A stretch of 64,000 nucleotides of DNA from JACVRW01 sp963837445 (GTDB taxonomy: Bacteria > Actinomycetota > Thermoleophilia > Solirubrobacterales > Thermoleophilaceae): contig CAWINK010000020.1 in assembly GCA_963837445.1 (NCBI GenBank), positions 124,001 through 188,000 on the forward strand, in the 5' to 3' direction. Both the position numbers and the translations under genes were made by a program. Below are positions 34,213 through 42,597 of the stretch, piece after piece. Numbering within the stretch: the first letter of the stretch is position 1; each line of letters starts with the position of its first letter. The notes below the pieces were generated by a model, which ran no database searches, was not told where the DNA came from, and saw nothing but the letters and a program-made list of their open reading frames with translations.

Positions 34213-36543
34213 CTAGCGCAGGCGGGTGGTGGCCACCGTCGCCGCGCGGACGTCCTTCGAGCAGAACGGGAAGTCCACCCACTCCTTGCGCGAGAACATG
34301 CGCGTCTGGTCGCCGGAGAAGGGCGAGTTGGGGTTGGTCGACTGAGAGTAGGTGAGGATTGTCCGCACGTCGGGGCAGCCGCCCGTGACGTGCACGGCCT
34401 GGACGAAGCTCGAGCCGTGCGGCACGTCCGGGTAGCCCTGGCCCTTCACGAACGGGACGTTGATCGCGTTGAAGACGCCCACGGTGCCGGGGCCGCCGTG
34501 GATCGGGATCCGCTCCTCGCCCCGCCGCTCGTACTGCCATCCACGCAGCGGCGCGTCTAGGGGGATGCTCGAGTCGCGCAGGTCCTGGATCGCGTCGAGC
34601 AGGGCCTGGCGCACCTGTGGGTGGAGAATGTTGAGACCGCGCGGGGTGTTCACCGGGTCGTCGGCGTCAAAGGGCGTCGAGAACGGCCCGCCGGCGACGC
34701 CAAGCGCCCGCCCGGCGAAGCGGCGGAAGAGGATGGCGCCGCTCGAGTCGAGGTCGTCGCGCAGGTCCCAGGCGCGCAGCGCGGGACAGGCCTCTTCGGC
34801 GCCCGGCGTCTGCTCGCACATGTCCACGAGCTGGTCGCGCCACAGCTCGCCCGCGTACTGGCGGTTGTTGAACACGGCGTCCTGGAGTCTCCTGAGCGTG
34901 AATGGCCGCCCCACCTCCACGAGCTTCAGCCCGAGGCGCGTGCGCAGGCTCCGCGCGGTGCGCTCGTCGCCGATGATGCGAGCGAAGCCCTCGAGCGGCT
35001 GCTCGGGGTTCGACAGCCAGTAGGAGTCGTTCGAGTTCGTCACGTAGTCGTTACGGAAGAGCGAGGGCTCGTGGCTCGGTCCGAAGATGCCGGGCACCGC
35101 CGCGTCGGGATCGTCGTCCCAGTCGCACGAGGAGCGCGAGCCGTCGAGGACCGGTAGGCGGATGGCCTGGAAGGTCGCCAGGCCCAGCGGCGTACCGCAG
35201 GTGCGTGCCTTGTCGTCGGAGACGTTGGGGATCGCGCCGATGTCCGCGTAGTAGGCCTTGCCGCTTGAATCGGCGGCGATCGAGTTGACCCAGGGAATCC
35301 CCTGGTAGCGCCGCTCGATCGTGTGGTACTGCTCGACGCTCTGGGCCTGGTTCGTCTCGAAGAAGTGGTTCAGGTAGCGGAAGTTGCCGCCGTTGACGTC
35401 GCCCATCGAGTACGCCGACGCCGAGGTCCAGGGGAAGAGCGGCAGCCCGAGGAGCGACGTGAAGACTGGGCCGTACTTCGTCGAGTAGAGCGTGCGCGTC
35501 CGCTGCTGCCCGCCGCCGACGTCGACGGTCACGACGTCTCGCTCCATCTGCTGCGGCTGCCCGTCGACCAGGTACGTAGTAGGCGAGCCGGGCAGGAGCT
35601 TCACCTCGAACGGCGTGAAGCGGAACGCGGTCGACACCGTGTGGCTCCACGCGAGGTTGCGGGTAGAGCCGATCAGCACCACCGGCACACCGAACAGGCT
35701 CGCACCGGCAACGTCGACCTTGCCGGGGATCGTCAGCTGCGCCTGAAAGAACCGCTCGGGGCCATCCCAGGGGAAGTGGGGATTGCCGAGCACCATGCCG
35801 CCCCCGCCAGCCACGGTCTCGCGGCCGAGGCCGTAGGCGTTCGAGCCGATGTCCAGCTTCAGCCTGTCGCCGAGCTCGAGGAGGTCGGCGCGGCCGGCCG
35901 GGGCCCCCGCGCCGGTGTCGCCGGGGGGCGGAGGCTGTGCCTGCGCGATGCCGTCGATCGCCACGCCCTGGCTGGCGAGAATGCCGAGCTGGTAGAAGCG
36001 CCGATACGCGTCGAGCTCCGAGATCGGGCGTACCCAGTCCATGCCGCGACAGCGCGGATCGGACAGGTTGTCGACTCCCGTGTCCGCCAGGTAGCGGTTG
36101 TAGCCCTCGACGTAGCCGCGCACGGCCCCGCGCACCTCGGGGCGGGGACCGCGGGGCGGCGGCTCGGCCATCAGCCGTTCCACCACTCGCTTGTCGATCG
36201 CGCGCTGGAAGAAGAAGTCCGAGTCGAGGTTGTTGAAGGTCCTGCCGTTGCCGCGGCTCGGATAGCTCCCGTCGGGACCGAAGAAGCGCGAGCGCTCAGC
36301 CCGGACCGTCACGTAGGTGTCCGCCATCTCACACAGGTTCTGGCTCGCGAAGGCGTAGCCGTAGCCATAGCCGAGGCCCTCGTAGTCGGACGCCTCGATG
36401 TGCGGGATGCCGTGGGCGGTCCAGCGGATCGTGGCGTGGGGTGCGGCCTGGGCCGAGGCGGCCACGATGAAGAAAGCGCACACAAGCAACCCGCACGCAA
36501 GCGCGCGCAGTCCGCCCCGCCGCTTTGCGCCTCCCGAGCGCAC
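34213..36543 (-). CDS. secreted penicillin acylase-family Ntn hydrolase
   Basis: 776 residues. A signal peptide (ALACGLLVCAFFIVAASAQA) is followed by the alpha-subunit part (WTAHGIPHIEASDYEGLGYG, AFASQNLCEMADTYVTVRAE). At about residue 234 lies DIGSNAYGLG, where autocatalytic cleavage before Ser would free the nucleophile of the beta subunit. Further family segments are GGMVLGNPHFPWDGPERFFQ, GVPVVLIGSTRNLAWSHTVS, NSNDSYWLSNPEQPLEGFAR and THTGGCPDV-like VTGGCPDVRTILTYSQSTNP. Members cleave amide bonds in beta-lactams or acyl-homoserine lactones; the aculeacin/AHL acylase-like branch is possible. It has 146 bp of upstream separation from GNAT and no obvious operon partner. Confidence 0.88.
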   Translation of the reverse strand: MRSGGAKRRGGLRALACGLLVCAFFIVAASAQAAPHATIRWTAHGIPHIEASDYEGLGYGYGYAFASQNLCEMADTYVTVRAERSRFFGPDGSYPSRGNGRTFNNLDSDFFFQRAIDKRVVERLMAEPPPRGPRPEVRGAVRGYVEGYNRYLADTGVDNLSDPRCRGMDWVRPISELDAYRRFYQLGILASQGVAIDGIAQAQPPPPGDTGAGAPAGRADLLELGDRLKLDIGSNAYGLGRETVAGGGGMVLGNPHFPWDGPERFFQAQLTIPGKVDVAGASLFGVPVVLIGSTRNLAWSHTVSTAFRFTPFEVKLLPGSPTTYLVDGQPQQMERDVVTVDVGGGQQRTRTLYSTKYGPVFTSLLGLPLFPWTSASAYSMGDVNGGNFRYLNHFFETNQAQSVEQYHTIERRYQGIPWVNSIAADSSGKAYYADIGAIPNVSDDKARTCGTPLGLATFQAIRLPVLDGSRSSCDWDDDPDAAVPGIFGPSHEPSLFRNDYVTNSNDSYWLSNPEQPLEGFARIIGDERTARSLRTRLGLKLVEVGRPFTLRRLQDAVFNNRQYAGELWRDQLVDMCEQTPGAEEACPALRAWDLRDDLDSSGAILFRRFAGRALGVAGGPFSTPFDADDPVNTPRGLNILHPQVRQALLDAIQDLRDSSIPLDAPLRGWQYERRGEERIPIHGGPGTVGVFNAINVPFVKGQGYPDVPHGSSFVQAVHVTGGCPDVRTILTYSQSTNPNSPFSGDQTRMFSRKEWVDFPFCSKDVRAATVATTRLR

Positions 36544-36615
36544 CGCCGGAGCACTCTACCCTCCGCAGCGCGATCCCGCGCCGCATCGGGGTGCAGGCCA
36601 CCCGGGCCGGGCTCC

Positions 36616-36795
36616 CGGCCTACTCCTTAGGAGGCCACCGAAGAGGCGGCACGGAAGGTAAGCGGGGGTACGGGCGGCCAAGAGATCGCTGCAATCGTGG
36701 CCATTCCGCAGGCGCGAGCGTGCCCGCGCTGGCCCGCGGTCGGGCCGGCGTGTGTACCCGTTTCGTACCTGGCGTGGCCTGCTGACGCCAGGCGC
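36616..36795. repeat. dispersed repeat copy 1, headed by an 18-bp tRNA-Arg fragment
   Basis: The first 18 bases equal the anticodon-stem part of the tRNA-Arg(CCT) gene. The following 160 or so bases align with copies at 38,606 and 45,668: a GxxCACCG stretch, GGTACGGGCGGCCAAG, ATCGCTGCAA, CCATTCCGCA, GGCCGG then TGTGTACCCGTTTCGTAC and GCGCGATGA. No protein family was recognised in any frame. Confidence 0.65.
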
Positions 36796-36818
36796 GATGA
36801 GGGTGTCGCGGGTAGAGT

Positions 36819-36840
36819 TTCCGACCGATACCGATCGGAA
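36819..36840. promoter_or_regulatory. TetR-like inverted repeat upstream of the NTF2-like gene
   Basis: TTCCGACCG, ATAC, CGATCGGAA: a 9-bp inverted repeat with one mismatch and a 4-bp spacer, ending 11 bp before the ATG at 36,852 and abutting its GGAAGGGAG ribosome-binding region. The shape fits a dimeric repressor operator; the regulator is unknown. Confidence 0.4.
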
Positions 36841-36851
36841 GGGAGCGCGGG

Positions 36852-37244
36852 ATGTCCCAGGAGAACGTGGACCTGGTTAGTGGCGGTTACGACGACTTCA
36901 ACAGCGGCAACATCGAGGGCGTGATCGCGCGGTTCGACCCGGAGATCGAGTGGATCGAGCCCGGCGGCGGCAATTCTCCGAGAGGCACCTTCAAGGGGCC
37001 CGACAGCGTCGCCAATGATGTGTTCGCCGCGGTTCCGGAGAACTTCGATGAGTTCACATGCACCGTCGAAGAGGCCGGCGACCAGGGCGACACCGTCGTT
37101 GTCACCGTTCGCTTTAAGGGGAAGAACAAGAGCGGTGCCGAGCTCGACACCCAGGCCGAGCACGTTTGGGAGGTTCGCGACGGCAAGGTCGCGCGGTTCG
37201 AGAACAAGGTCGACCAGGAGGCCTGGGCCAAGGGTTGGAGCTGA
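36852..37244 (+). CDS. NTF2/SnoaL-like domain protein
   Basis: 130 residues forming one NTF2-like alpha+beta barrel: MSQENVDLVSGGYDDFNSGN, FDPEIEWIEPGGG, GTFKGPDSVANDVFAAVPE, VVVTVRFKGKNKSGAE, HVWEVRDGKVARFENKVDQE. This is the common stand-alone SnoaL-like form (MSQENVxxVxxxYxxFxxG), found in many soil actinobacteria. Enzyme activity is usually unknown; it may bind a small hydrophobic ligand. A good ribosome-binding site (GGAAGGGAG) precedes ATG 36852, with an inverted repeat next to it. Confidence 0.85.
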   Translation: MSQENVDLVSGGYDDFNSGNIEGVIARFDPEIEWIEPGGGNSPRGTFKGPDSVANDVFAAVPENFDEFTCTVEEAGDQGDTVVVTVRFKGKNKSGAELDTQAEHVWEVRDGKVARFENKVDQEAWAKGWS

Positions 37245-37382
37245 GCGGCATATCGATGAGGCTGCCGGAGAGGCTCGCCCTGGACGGTGAGCAGCAGCGC
37301 AGATCGAGGACTGCGCTCTTCTACAAAGCAGCACTGCCCTACGCCTCTGCCACGTCCAGGTGAGGCCTGCGTTGAAGTGGAA

Positions 37383-37404
37383 CGCCCCGAGCAGGATTCG
37401 AACC
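37383..37404 (-). repeat. 22-bp exact tRNA-Arg 3'-end fragment
   Basis: Twenty-two bases identical to the discriminator, acceptor strand and T-arm of the tRNA-Arg at 46,499, in the same orientation. The match stops exactly where the Fic-like fragment begins, so this is a recombination junction. Confidence 0.7.
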
Positions 37405-37590
37405 GTCTTGAATCCTGGCCAAGCCGTGGTTCATCGCCGCGATGTAGTTCGACGTCTCCTGCGCGTCGCTGAGGGGGACACCGGGTGCCGCGTCGGCCTC
37501 CAAAAGAAGCAGATCCGACAGCGACGACTGCGTCCCCTCGATCTGCGAAGAAAGACCGCTTCCTTGCGGACGTAGGTACGTCGTAACGGG
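37405..37590 (-). pseudogene. Fic/DOC family protein, N-terminal-domain fragment
   Basis: On the minus strand this reads TYVRKEAV, then after one missing base SSQIEGTQSSLSDLLLLEAD, then AAPGVPLSDAQETSNYIAAM and NHGLARIQDG. This is the Fic_N domain of AMP-transferring Fic proteins. The SSQIEG stretch is the inhibitory (S/T)xxxE(G/N) motif of class II Fic enzymes. The catalytic HPFxxGNGR domain is missing: the gene is cut by the tRNA-Arg fragment at 37,404 on one side and loses similarity near 37,590 on the other. A dead remnant left by an integration or deletion event. Confidence 0.75.
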
Positions 37591-37611
37591 GCCTCCGCCG
37601 TCTCCGAGTCC

Positions 37612-38529
37612 TTATGGACGAATGCGGATGATCGTCTTTCCGTTGCGTCGCTCGGTCGGGTTGAGGGCGGCGACAGCATCGTGGAGTGTCGCGACGCTGC
37701 CGATGTTGGTCCGCAGTCGTCCGTCCCGCACCCGCTGGACGATCTCACTCAGTTGGGCACGATCGGCCTCGACGACGAAGTCGACTGCCAGGCCGTCGGC
37801 GGGCCGCGCCTCGGGCGGCCCCACGACGGTTACCAGGGTTCCTCCGGCCCGGATAAGGCTTGCGGACCGCTTCTGGATGTCTCCGCCGATGACATCGAAG
37901 ACCAGGTCGACACCGCCGACGTCTTCCAGGGCGTCGTTGTCGAGGTCGACGAACTCCTGCGCGCCGAAGTCGAGCGCCTTCTGGCGGTCGGCGGCGCGCC
38001 CGGTGCCGATGACGTAGGCGCCGGCCTCACGTGCGAGTTGCGTCACCATCGTCCCGACTGCGCCGGCCGCGCCGTGCGCGAGGACGCTCTGCCCCGCCTG
38101 AAGGTGGCCGTGGTCGAACAGTCCCTGCCACGCGGTCAGGCCCGAGATTGGCAGGCTCGCGCCCACGGTGAAGTCGACGTCGCCCGGCAGCGGTGCGAGG
38201 TTGCGTGCCTCGATCGCGACATACTCCGCCAGGGTGCCGTCGCGATGCCAGTCCGCGAGGCCGAGCACCCGCTGTCCCACCGACACCCCCGTCGTGCCGT
38301 AGCCGAGGGCGGTGACCACTCCGGCCAGCTCGTGCCCAGGGATCGACGGTGTTCGGTCACGGTCGCGGCGATCGGTCCAGCTCGACGGCCACGCCATCTC
38401 AGTCGGGACGAATCCCGACGCATGAATCTGAACGATGACGTCGTTTATCGCTGCCGACGGCTCGGGCCGCTCCATCAGCGTCATCCCGGGCGTTCCCGCA
38501 GCCTCGTCCGTTACCACGATTGCTTTCAT
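37612..38529 (-). CDS. zinc-independent MDR-family NADPH:quinone oxidoreductase / alcohol dehydrogenase-like
   Basis: 305 residues of the medium-chain dehydrogenase/reductase superfamily. The N-terminal GroES-like domain has SGFVPTEMAWPSSWTDRR, IPGHELAGVV and SVGQRVLGLADWHRDGTLAE. The Rossmann domain has GQSVLAHGAAGAVGTMVTQL with the NADP(H) loop, then YVIGTGRAADRQKALDFGAQ and DLVFDVIGGDI. No structural or catalytic zinc Cys cluster is visible, so it belongs with quinone oxidoreductase-like reductases. The start ATG 38529 is followed upstream by an AT-rich stretch that probably holds its promoter. It lies between two tRNA-derived scars and may be cargo. Confidence 0.88.
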   Translation of the reverse strand: MKAIVVTDEAAGTPGMTLMERPEPSAAINDVIVQIHASGFVPTEMAWPSSWTDRRDRDRTPSIPGHELAGVVTALGYGTTGVSVGQRVLGLADWHRDGTLAEYVAIEARNLAPLPGDVDFTVGASLPISGLTAWQGLFDHGHLQAGQSVLAHGAAGAVGTMVTQLAREAGAYVIGTGRAADRQKALDFGAQEFVDLDNDALEDVGGVDLVFDVIGGDIQKRSASLIRAGGTLVTVVGPPEARPADGLAVDFVVEADRAQLSEIVQRVRDGRLRTNIGSVATLHDAVAALNPTERRNGKTIIRIRP

Positions 38530-38605
38530 GGGAATCGTCTCCTCGCTTATTTTGTCTCACTACGAGCCAGGCTGACAACTTCCCTGCATCACATCCTTTT
38601 AGAAG

Positions 38606-38846
38606 CGCCCCGAGCAGGATTCGAACCTGCGGCCTACTCCTTAGGAGTGCGCTGAGGAGGAGGCACCGGAGGGCGAGCGCGGGTACGAGCGGTCAAGGGA
38701 TCGCGCTGCACGCGCGGCCATTCCGCATGCGCCGGCGTGACTGCGCTGGTCCGCGGTTGGGCCGGCGTGTGTACCCGTTTCGTACCCTCACGAGGTCTGC
38801 TGACCCGAGCGCGATGAGGACGTCGCTCCGCGACCGCTTTGTGGCC
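38606..38846. repeat. attachment-like 42-bp tRNA-Arg direct repeat plus dispersed repeat copy 2
   Basis: Bases 38,606-38,647 are identical over 42 bp to 46,499-46,540, that is, to the tRNA-Arg(CCT) from its discriminator base to the anticodon stem, in the same orientation. This is the classic extent of a tRNA attachment core. The next 200 bases align with the segments after 36,633 and 45,680 and share with the latter a long tail (GCGCGATGA, GTCGCTCCGCGACCGCT, TGTGGCC). Confidence 0.75.
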
Positions 38847-38988
38847 AAGCGTCACCAGTCACCTCGTCGATCCGATCGGCTTCGAGCAGTCCCTCCGCGA
38901 GGCGCCTGCAGGTCGTGACTTCGACGCGATGCTCGAGGCGAAGGCGAAGGACCTCGCCCTCCTGAGACTGCGCGATCAACTCGCCTGA
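38839..38988 (+). other. short orphan reading frame, unidentified C-terminal fragment
   Basis: A frame without a convincing start continues out of the repeat as VTSHLVDPIGFEQSLREAPA, then DFDAMLEAKAKDLALLRLRD and a stop at 38,988. The even, charged composition looks protein-like, but I recognise no family. It may be the truncated end of an island gene. Confidence 0.25.
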
Positions 38989-39289
38989 CGTGGCATGCCC
39001 ACGGCGGCGGGCCGACTGAGGGCTTCGGGTCGCCTTGTCGGGTAACCGGAGCGAATCGTGGAACTGGGTTCGCCCAAGTCAGGAGGACCGGATCGGGCGC
39101 CACGTGCACTTCGCGCTCTCGGTGCAGCCAGGGCAGCTCGACGAGCTCGTGCGCGGTCGAGGCCTGGGACTTCTTCGAGTGCGGAGAGGGCGCGCGCGAC
39201 GGGGTCGCGGCCCTGACGTAGGAACCTCGGCCGCCGCATGTGATTCCGCTCGAGGTGACCGGGTAGCGGCGCAGGAGAAAGGAGAGCTT

Positions 39290-39856
39290 ATGGTCAACGA
39301 CACGCTCGCACAAAGCGCCCGCGCGGCGCACGATTGGGGTCTCGCCAGCTGGCTCGGGGGCAGCATGTACGGACAGTTCGCCCTCAACCCGGCCGTCGCG
39401 AAGATCGACGACAAGAAGGAACGCGGCAAGGTGGTGAACGCGGCCTGGAACGGCTACAACGTCATCAACGCGATCTCGCTGGGCTCGGTGGCGCTGGGGT
39501 GGTTCGCCTCGCGCGTGACCGAGACCCGCCCGGACCGCCTCACAGAGGACGAGCGACGCCTCGCTATGGCCAAGGACGGGCTGACCCTTGTGGCACTGGG
39601 AACGGGGATCGCCAGCGCCGTGCAGGGCGCCCGGCTGGCGAAGCAGGAGCCGGACGGAGCGGTCCCGATCGAGCGCGGCACGAAGCCGGCGGAGGAGACG
39701 CCCGCGGCGGCCGCGAAGGCGCAACGCAGCCTCGCTGGGCTCGGCCTGACGAACATCGCGTCCGGGGTCGGCCTTGTGATCGTCAACGCGCTGATGGCCC
39801 AGCGCGAGCACAGCCGCCCGCCGCTCAGGCGCGCTCTGTTCCGCCGCTCGAGCTGA
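39290..39856 (+). CDS. hypothetical membrane protein
   Basis: 188 residues. Three or four hydrophobic segments alternate with charged loops: NVINAISLGSVALGWFASRV, LTLVALGTGIASAVQGARLA and LAGLGLTNIASGVGLVIVNA, with an acidic/Ala-rich loop between the second and third. AGGAGAAAGGAG lies just before ATG 39290, which decides this start over the longer open frame. No family was recognised. It is the first gene inside the direct-repeat-bounded segment and may sit in the cell membrane as a stress or redox protein. Confidence 0.65.
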   Translation: MVNDTLAQSARAAHDWGLASWLGGSMYGQFALNPAVAKIDDKKERGKVVNAAWNGYNVINAISLGSVALGWFASRVTETRPDRLTEDERRLAMAKDGLTLVALGTGIASAVQGARLAKQEPDGAVPIERGTKPAEETPAAAAKAQRSLAGLGLTNIASGVGLVIVNALMAQREHSRPPLRRALFRRSS

Positions 39857-40054
39857 GGCCCGACGCGTTGGGCAGGATCGGGGCCGGCCTACCGTCGGGC
39901 GGGCGCCGTTCCGCCCTTCGGCGATCCGGCGCGCGACCACGGCGCCGCCATGCGCGCGGCCGACCGTGAACCCGGCGACGTCCACGACGCGACGGCGGGC
40001 CGGTCACCCCGCGACGCGCGTTCAAGCCCGACCTGCCCAGCTCGGGCTTCCGGC

Positions 40055-40516
40055 TCAGCCCTCGCGTGGGACCTCGCCGCGCCAGGCGCCGGTCTCCTGG
40101 CCGCGTGCCTCGATGAACTGCTTGAACCGCTCGAGGTCCGCCTTGACGCGCCGATTCGGGACGCCGATGGCGTCGCCGAGCTTCTCCTTCAGGCCCTCCG
40201 GAGCGAAGTCCATCTGGACGGCGATGCGCGTGACAGCGTCGTCGATCTTGTGGAACGTGACGACGCCGGCATTGTCCTTTCCGTCGATGTTGCGCCATGC
40301 AACCCGCTCCTCCGGGTTCTGCTCGACGATCTCCGCGTCCCACTCATGGCGCTCGCCGCCGAACTCAGCGACCCAGTGAAGCCGGCGATCGTCCAGCTGC
40401 TTCACCTCTTCGACTCCCTCCATGAACTGGGGGAACTCCTCGAACTGGGTCCACTGGTTGTACGCCGTCTCGATGGGCACCTGCACTTCGATCGTCTGCT
40501 CGACCGTCGCCGTCAT
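40055..40516 (-). CDS. SRPBCC-family (polyketide cyclase/dehydrase-like) protein
   Basis: 153 residues of the START/Bet v1-like SRPBCC fold: VEQTIEVQVPIETAYNQWTQ, FEEFPQFMEGVEEVKQLDDR, RLHWVAEFGGERHEWDAEIV, PEERVAWRNIDGKDNAGVVT and FHKIDDAVTRIAVQMDF. This is the well-known stand-alone cyclase/dehydrase type with a hydrophobic ligand cavity. ATG 40516 overlaps the stop of the upstream DUF1990-type gene (ATGA), so both are one transcript and may handle the same lipid-like ligand. Confidence 0.85.
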   Translation of the reverse strand: MTATVEQTIEVQVPIETAYNQWTQFEEFPQFMEGVEEVKQLDDRRLHWVAEFGGERHEWDAEIVEQNPEERVAWRNIDGKDNAGVVTFHKIDDAVTRIAVQMDFAPEGLKEKLGDAIGVPNRRVKADLERFKQFIEARGQETGAWRGEVPREG

Positions 40517-41277
40517 CCCCGCTCCTTTCTCGTGTGTGAGGCGGCTACCCGAGGCTCCGGCCTGACAACCGCCGCGGCGGTGCGTCCAGGCCAGCATCCG
40601 ACGGTCACCTGCTCGAGCCGGCGCCCGCCTACCAGCTGCGCCGAGTTCTCGAGCATCTCCGCCCACGTGTAGGCCTGCATTCGCCGGATCAGCCCGATTC
40701 GCTGCAGCAGGCGGAAGCCGAGGCCGGCCGCCCGCTCCCGTGTCTGGATCTCCATGACGATCCGCCCGTCCGCGTCACGGGCGCGAAGCTCGAGCTCGCC
40801 GAGTTGCGGGTGCCCGCTCGTGGCGACCAGCCGGATCCCCTCCTCCCACCTCCGCGCGACCTTGACTGGCGCGTTCCATGGACCCGCCAGGCGGATGAGC
40901 AGCTCGTCGCCCTCCTGCAGTCGCCCCGCCTCGCCGCGCGTCTTCTCGAAGCGCACCACCTCCGATGGCGCGATCACGTTCGGGTCTGCGGCGACGATCG
41001 CCAGAAGCCGGTCCGCGGTCAGCTTGGGCTCGCGAATGGTGGCGCGGTAGAGCCGATGCAGCACCGGCCCCGTCCCGTCTTCCCTCTCCCGCCTTGCGCT
41101 CTCGGGATCGGCGGGCGGCAATGGAGCGGCCAGCTGGGAAGGATCGATTTGCACGATCGGGATCTCCCTGCGCAGGAAGCGAAAGATCGCAAGCGGCGCG
41201 CCGACGATCCAGCCGAGCCTACGAAGGAGGTGCCGGCCCAGCCGGGCGCGCAGGCCACTTGTCGCGCGAGCGCACAC
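40513..41277 (-). CDS. DUF1990-like protein, copy A
   Basis: 254 residues. The N-terminal part has GWIVGAPLAIFRFLRREIPI. The core reads RLYRATIREPKLTADRLLAI, LQEGDELLIRLAGPWNAPVK, IRLVATSGHPQLGELELRAR and DGRIVMEIQTRERAAGLGFR, close to DUF1990 (UPF0548) proteins, which share the SRPBCC-like fold. Its paralogue starts 75 bp away on the opposite strand with matching motifs, so the two arose by duplication. GTG 41277 is the start; the stop overlaps the SRPBCC gene. Confidence 0.68.
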   Translation of the reverse strand: MCARATSGLRARLGRHLLRRLGWIVGAPLAIFRFLRREIPIVQIDPSQLAAPLPPADPESARREREDGTGPVLHRLYRATIREPKLTADRLLAIVAADPNVIAPSEVVRFEKTRGEAGRLQEGDELLIRLAGPWNAPVKVARRWEEGIRLVATSGHPQLGELELRARDADGRIVMEIQTRERAAGLGFRLLQRIGLIRRMQAYTWAEMLENSAQLVGGRRLEQVTVGCWPGRTAAAVVRPEPRVAASHTRKERG

Positions 41278-41351
41278 ACCGTCCCCCTACCCGGCGCGAA
41301 CCTTTCGACGCCAACGTGTTTGGCGGCAAGCGTCATGGAAAGAGATGCGTC

Positions 41352-42062
41352 GTGACTGGGCGCACCTTGAATCCCGTCGAGCGGGCCGTTGGCTGGGTCG
41401 TGGGGATTCCGTTCGCGTCGTGGCGATACGTCTCGCGCGAGATCGAGGTTCGCCACGAACAGTCGAGCTGTTCTTGGCCGATCGATGCCTTCCCCGCCGA
41501 TGACTGTCGGTACCCGGGCGAGCCGGAGCTGCTCCAACGGCCCTCCGCGGGGTCTGGAGCGGCGTTTCGCCGTCTCTACCGCGTGCGGATCGAGCGCGCT
41601 TTGCTGAGCGCGACAGAGCTCATGTCGATCGTGATCGCCGAGCCCAATGTCGCCTGCCCGCTCGAGATCGGTCGGTTCGAGCGTGACGTGGAGAGCCCGC
41701 AACCGATGGAGGTGGGAGAGGATATGCGGGTCCGGTTACCCGGCCCGTGGAATGGGCCGGTCCGGGTGATCCACGTGACCGACCGCTCGGTCCGGCTCGC
41801 CACGCTCCGGGGGCACATGGAGGCAGGCGAGATCGAGTTCCGCGCCTACGACGAGGACGGTCGGCTTGTCTTCGAGATTGAGTCCTGGGCCCGCAGCAGC
41901 GATCGCATCTTCGACTTCCTCTACGACCGCCTGGGCATCGCCCGCGAGCTGCAACTCGACATGTGGGCGTTCTTTCTCGAGCGCGTGGCGCAGGTCAGCG
42001 GCGGCGCGGCACTCCTGGGTATCGAGGTCGAAAGCCTGCGCTGCGACGACCACCCCCTCTAG
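41352..42062 (+). CDS. DUF1990-like protein, copy B
   Basis: 236 residues with the same layout as the divergent copy: VERAVGWVVGIPFASWRYVS, FRRLYRVRIERALLSATELM, MRVRLPGPWNGPVRVIHVTD, RLATLRGHMEAGEIEFRAYD and DGRLVFEIESWARSSDRIFD. GTG 41352 has GGAAAGAG about 7 nt upstream. Function is unknown for the whole family; the paired, divergent arrangement suggests shared control from the 74-bp gap between them. Confidence 0.66.
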   Translation: MTGRTLNPVERAVGWVVGIPFASWRYVSREIEVRHEQSSCSWPIDAFPADDCRYPGEPELLQRPSAGSGAAFRRLYRVRIERALLSATELMSIVIAEPNVACPLEIGRFERDVESPQPMEVGEDMRVRLPGPWNGPVRVIHVTDRSVRLATLRGHMEAGEIEFRAYDEDGRLVFEIESWARSSDRIFDFLYDRLGIARELQLDMWAFFLERVAQVSGGAALLGIEVESLRCDDHPL

Positions 42063-42107
42063 CCGCCGGTTCCCCCAATGGCCACGCAGTCGCGCGAGCC
42101 GGCTCGC

Positions 42108-42597
42108 TCAGGAGCAGGGGGGAAGTGCAGCAACAAGGTGTTGGAGCGCGGCCCGGGATTCCTGGCCGAGTTCAATTCGAGCGAAGGGGTCATTCGCAGT
42201 CGCCACCGGTCTCGATTCGACGGGCAGGCTCATCCTGAGCCGTTCCGGTCGCGGGCCGCGGTGTGAGCTTTGCTGCGGCTTGGCGAACAGCATGTTGCGC
42301 TTCTCCAGCGGCTCCTCGGGGTTGTAGAAAGGCGCGGACGATCGCGGGGTCCGCGAACTCGTAGCCACGCATCAGCCGGCAGGCGGTCTCCCAGCTGCCG
42401 CCGGACACGGGCGGGCCAGGGGGCTCCGCCGGCAGCAGCTCCCGGTGTTGGTCGAGGTGCCAGCCGTTGGCGGACGTGAACTCGCGCCGCCGCGAGGGGT
42501 CGAAGTTCAGCCGGGCGTGGCTCAGGGCCGCTAGCGCCCTGCGTTCGCGTTCGTTCTTCACCAGCCACTCGTTCATCACTCGACCAGTGTGAATCAC
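42108..42597 (-). pseudogene. DUF1990 family protein, truncated and frameshifted
   Basis: A third member of the family. The first 90 residues are normal: MNEWLVKNERERRALAALSH, NGWHLDQHRELLPAEPPGPP and SGGSWETACRLMRGYEFADP, then AIVRAF. One extra base at about 42,326 moves the frame to NPEEPLEKRNMLFAKPQQ, after which similarity ends where the core domain should start. The remaining 60 codons look random. Truncation as well as frameshift indicates a real pseudogene, unlike the clean indels in the polysaccharide locus. Confidence 0.65.

Larger units (their letters stand above)
36544..36851. other. 308-bp non-coding stretch with repeat element and operator-like site
   Basis: No gene is supported here. 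The stretch holds a tRNA-Arg-derived piece followed by the repeated segment (36,616-36,795) and, just before the NTF2-like gene, an inverted repeat (36,819-36,840). Confidence 0.6.
38530..39289. other. 760-bp region with attachment-like repeat and no clear gene
   Basis: Holds the 42-bp tRNA-Arg copy with repeat copy 2 (38,606-38,846) and a short orphan reading frame to 38,988. The last 300 bases before the membrane protein at 39,290 show no recognisable gene on either strand. Confidence 0.6.

Noticed and set aside
38634..38855. Minus-strand frame in repeat copy 2 as an integrase C-terminus
   Set aside because: The frame is not shared by copies 1 and 3, and no Arg-His-Arg-Tyr recombinase motifs are visible.
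42063..42266. Short plus-strand frame after the second DUF1990 gene
   Set aside because: No ribosome-binding site or family similarity, and it overlaps the tail of the broken third DUF1990 gene.
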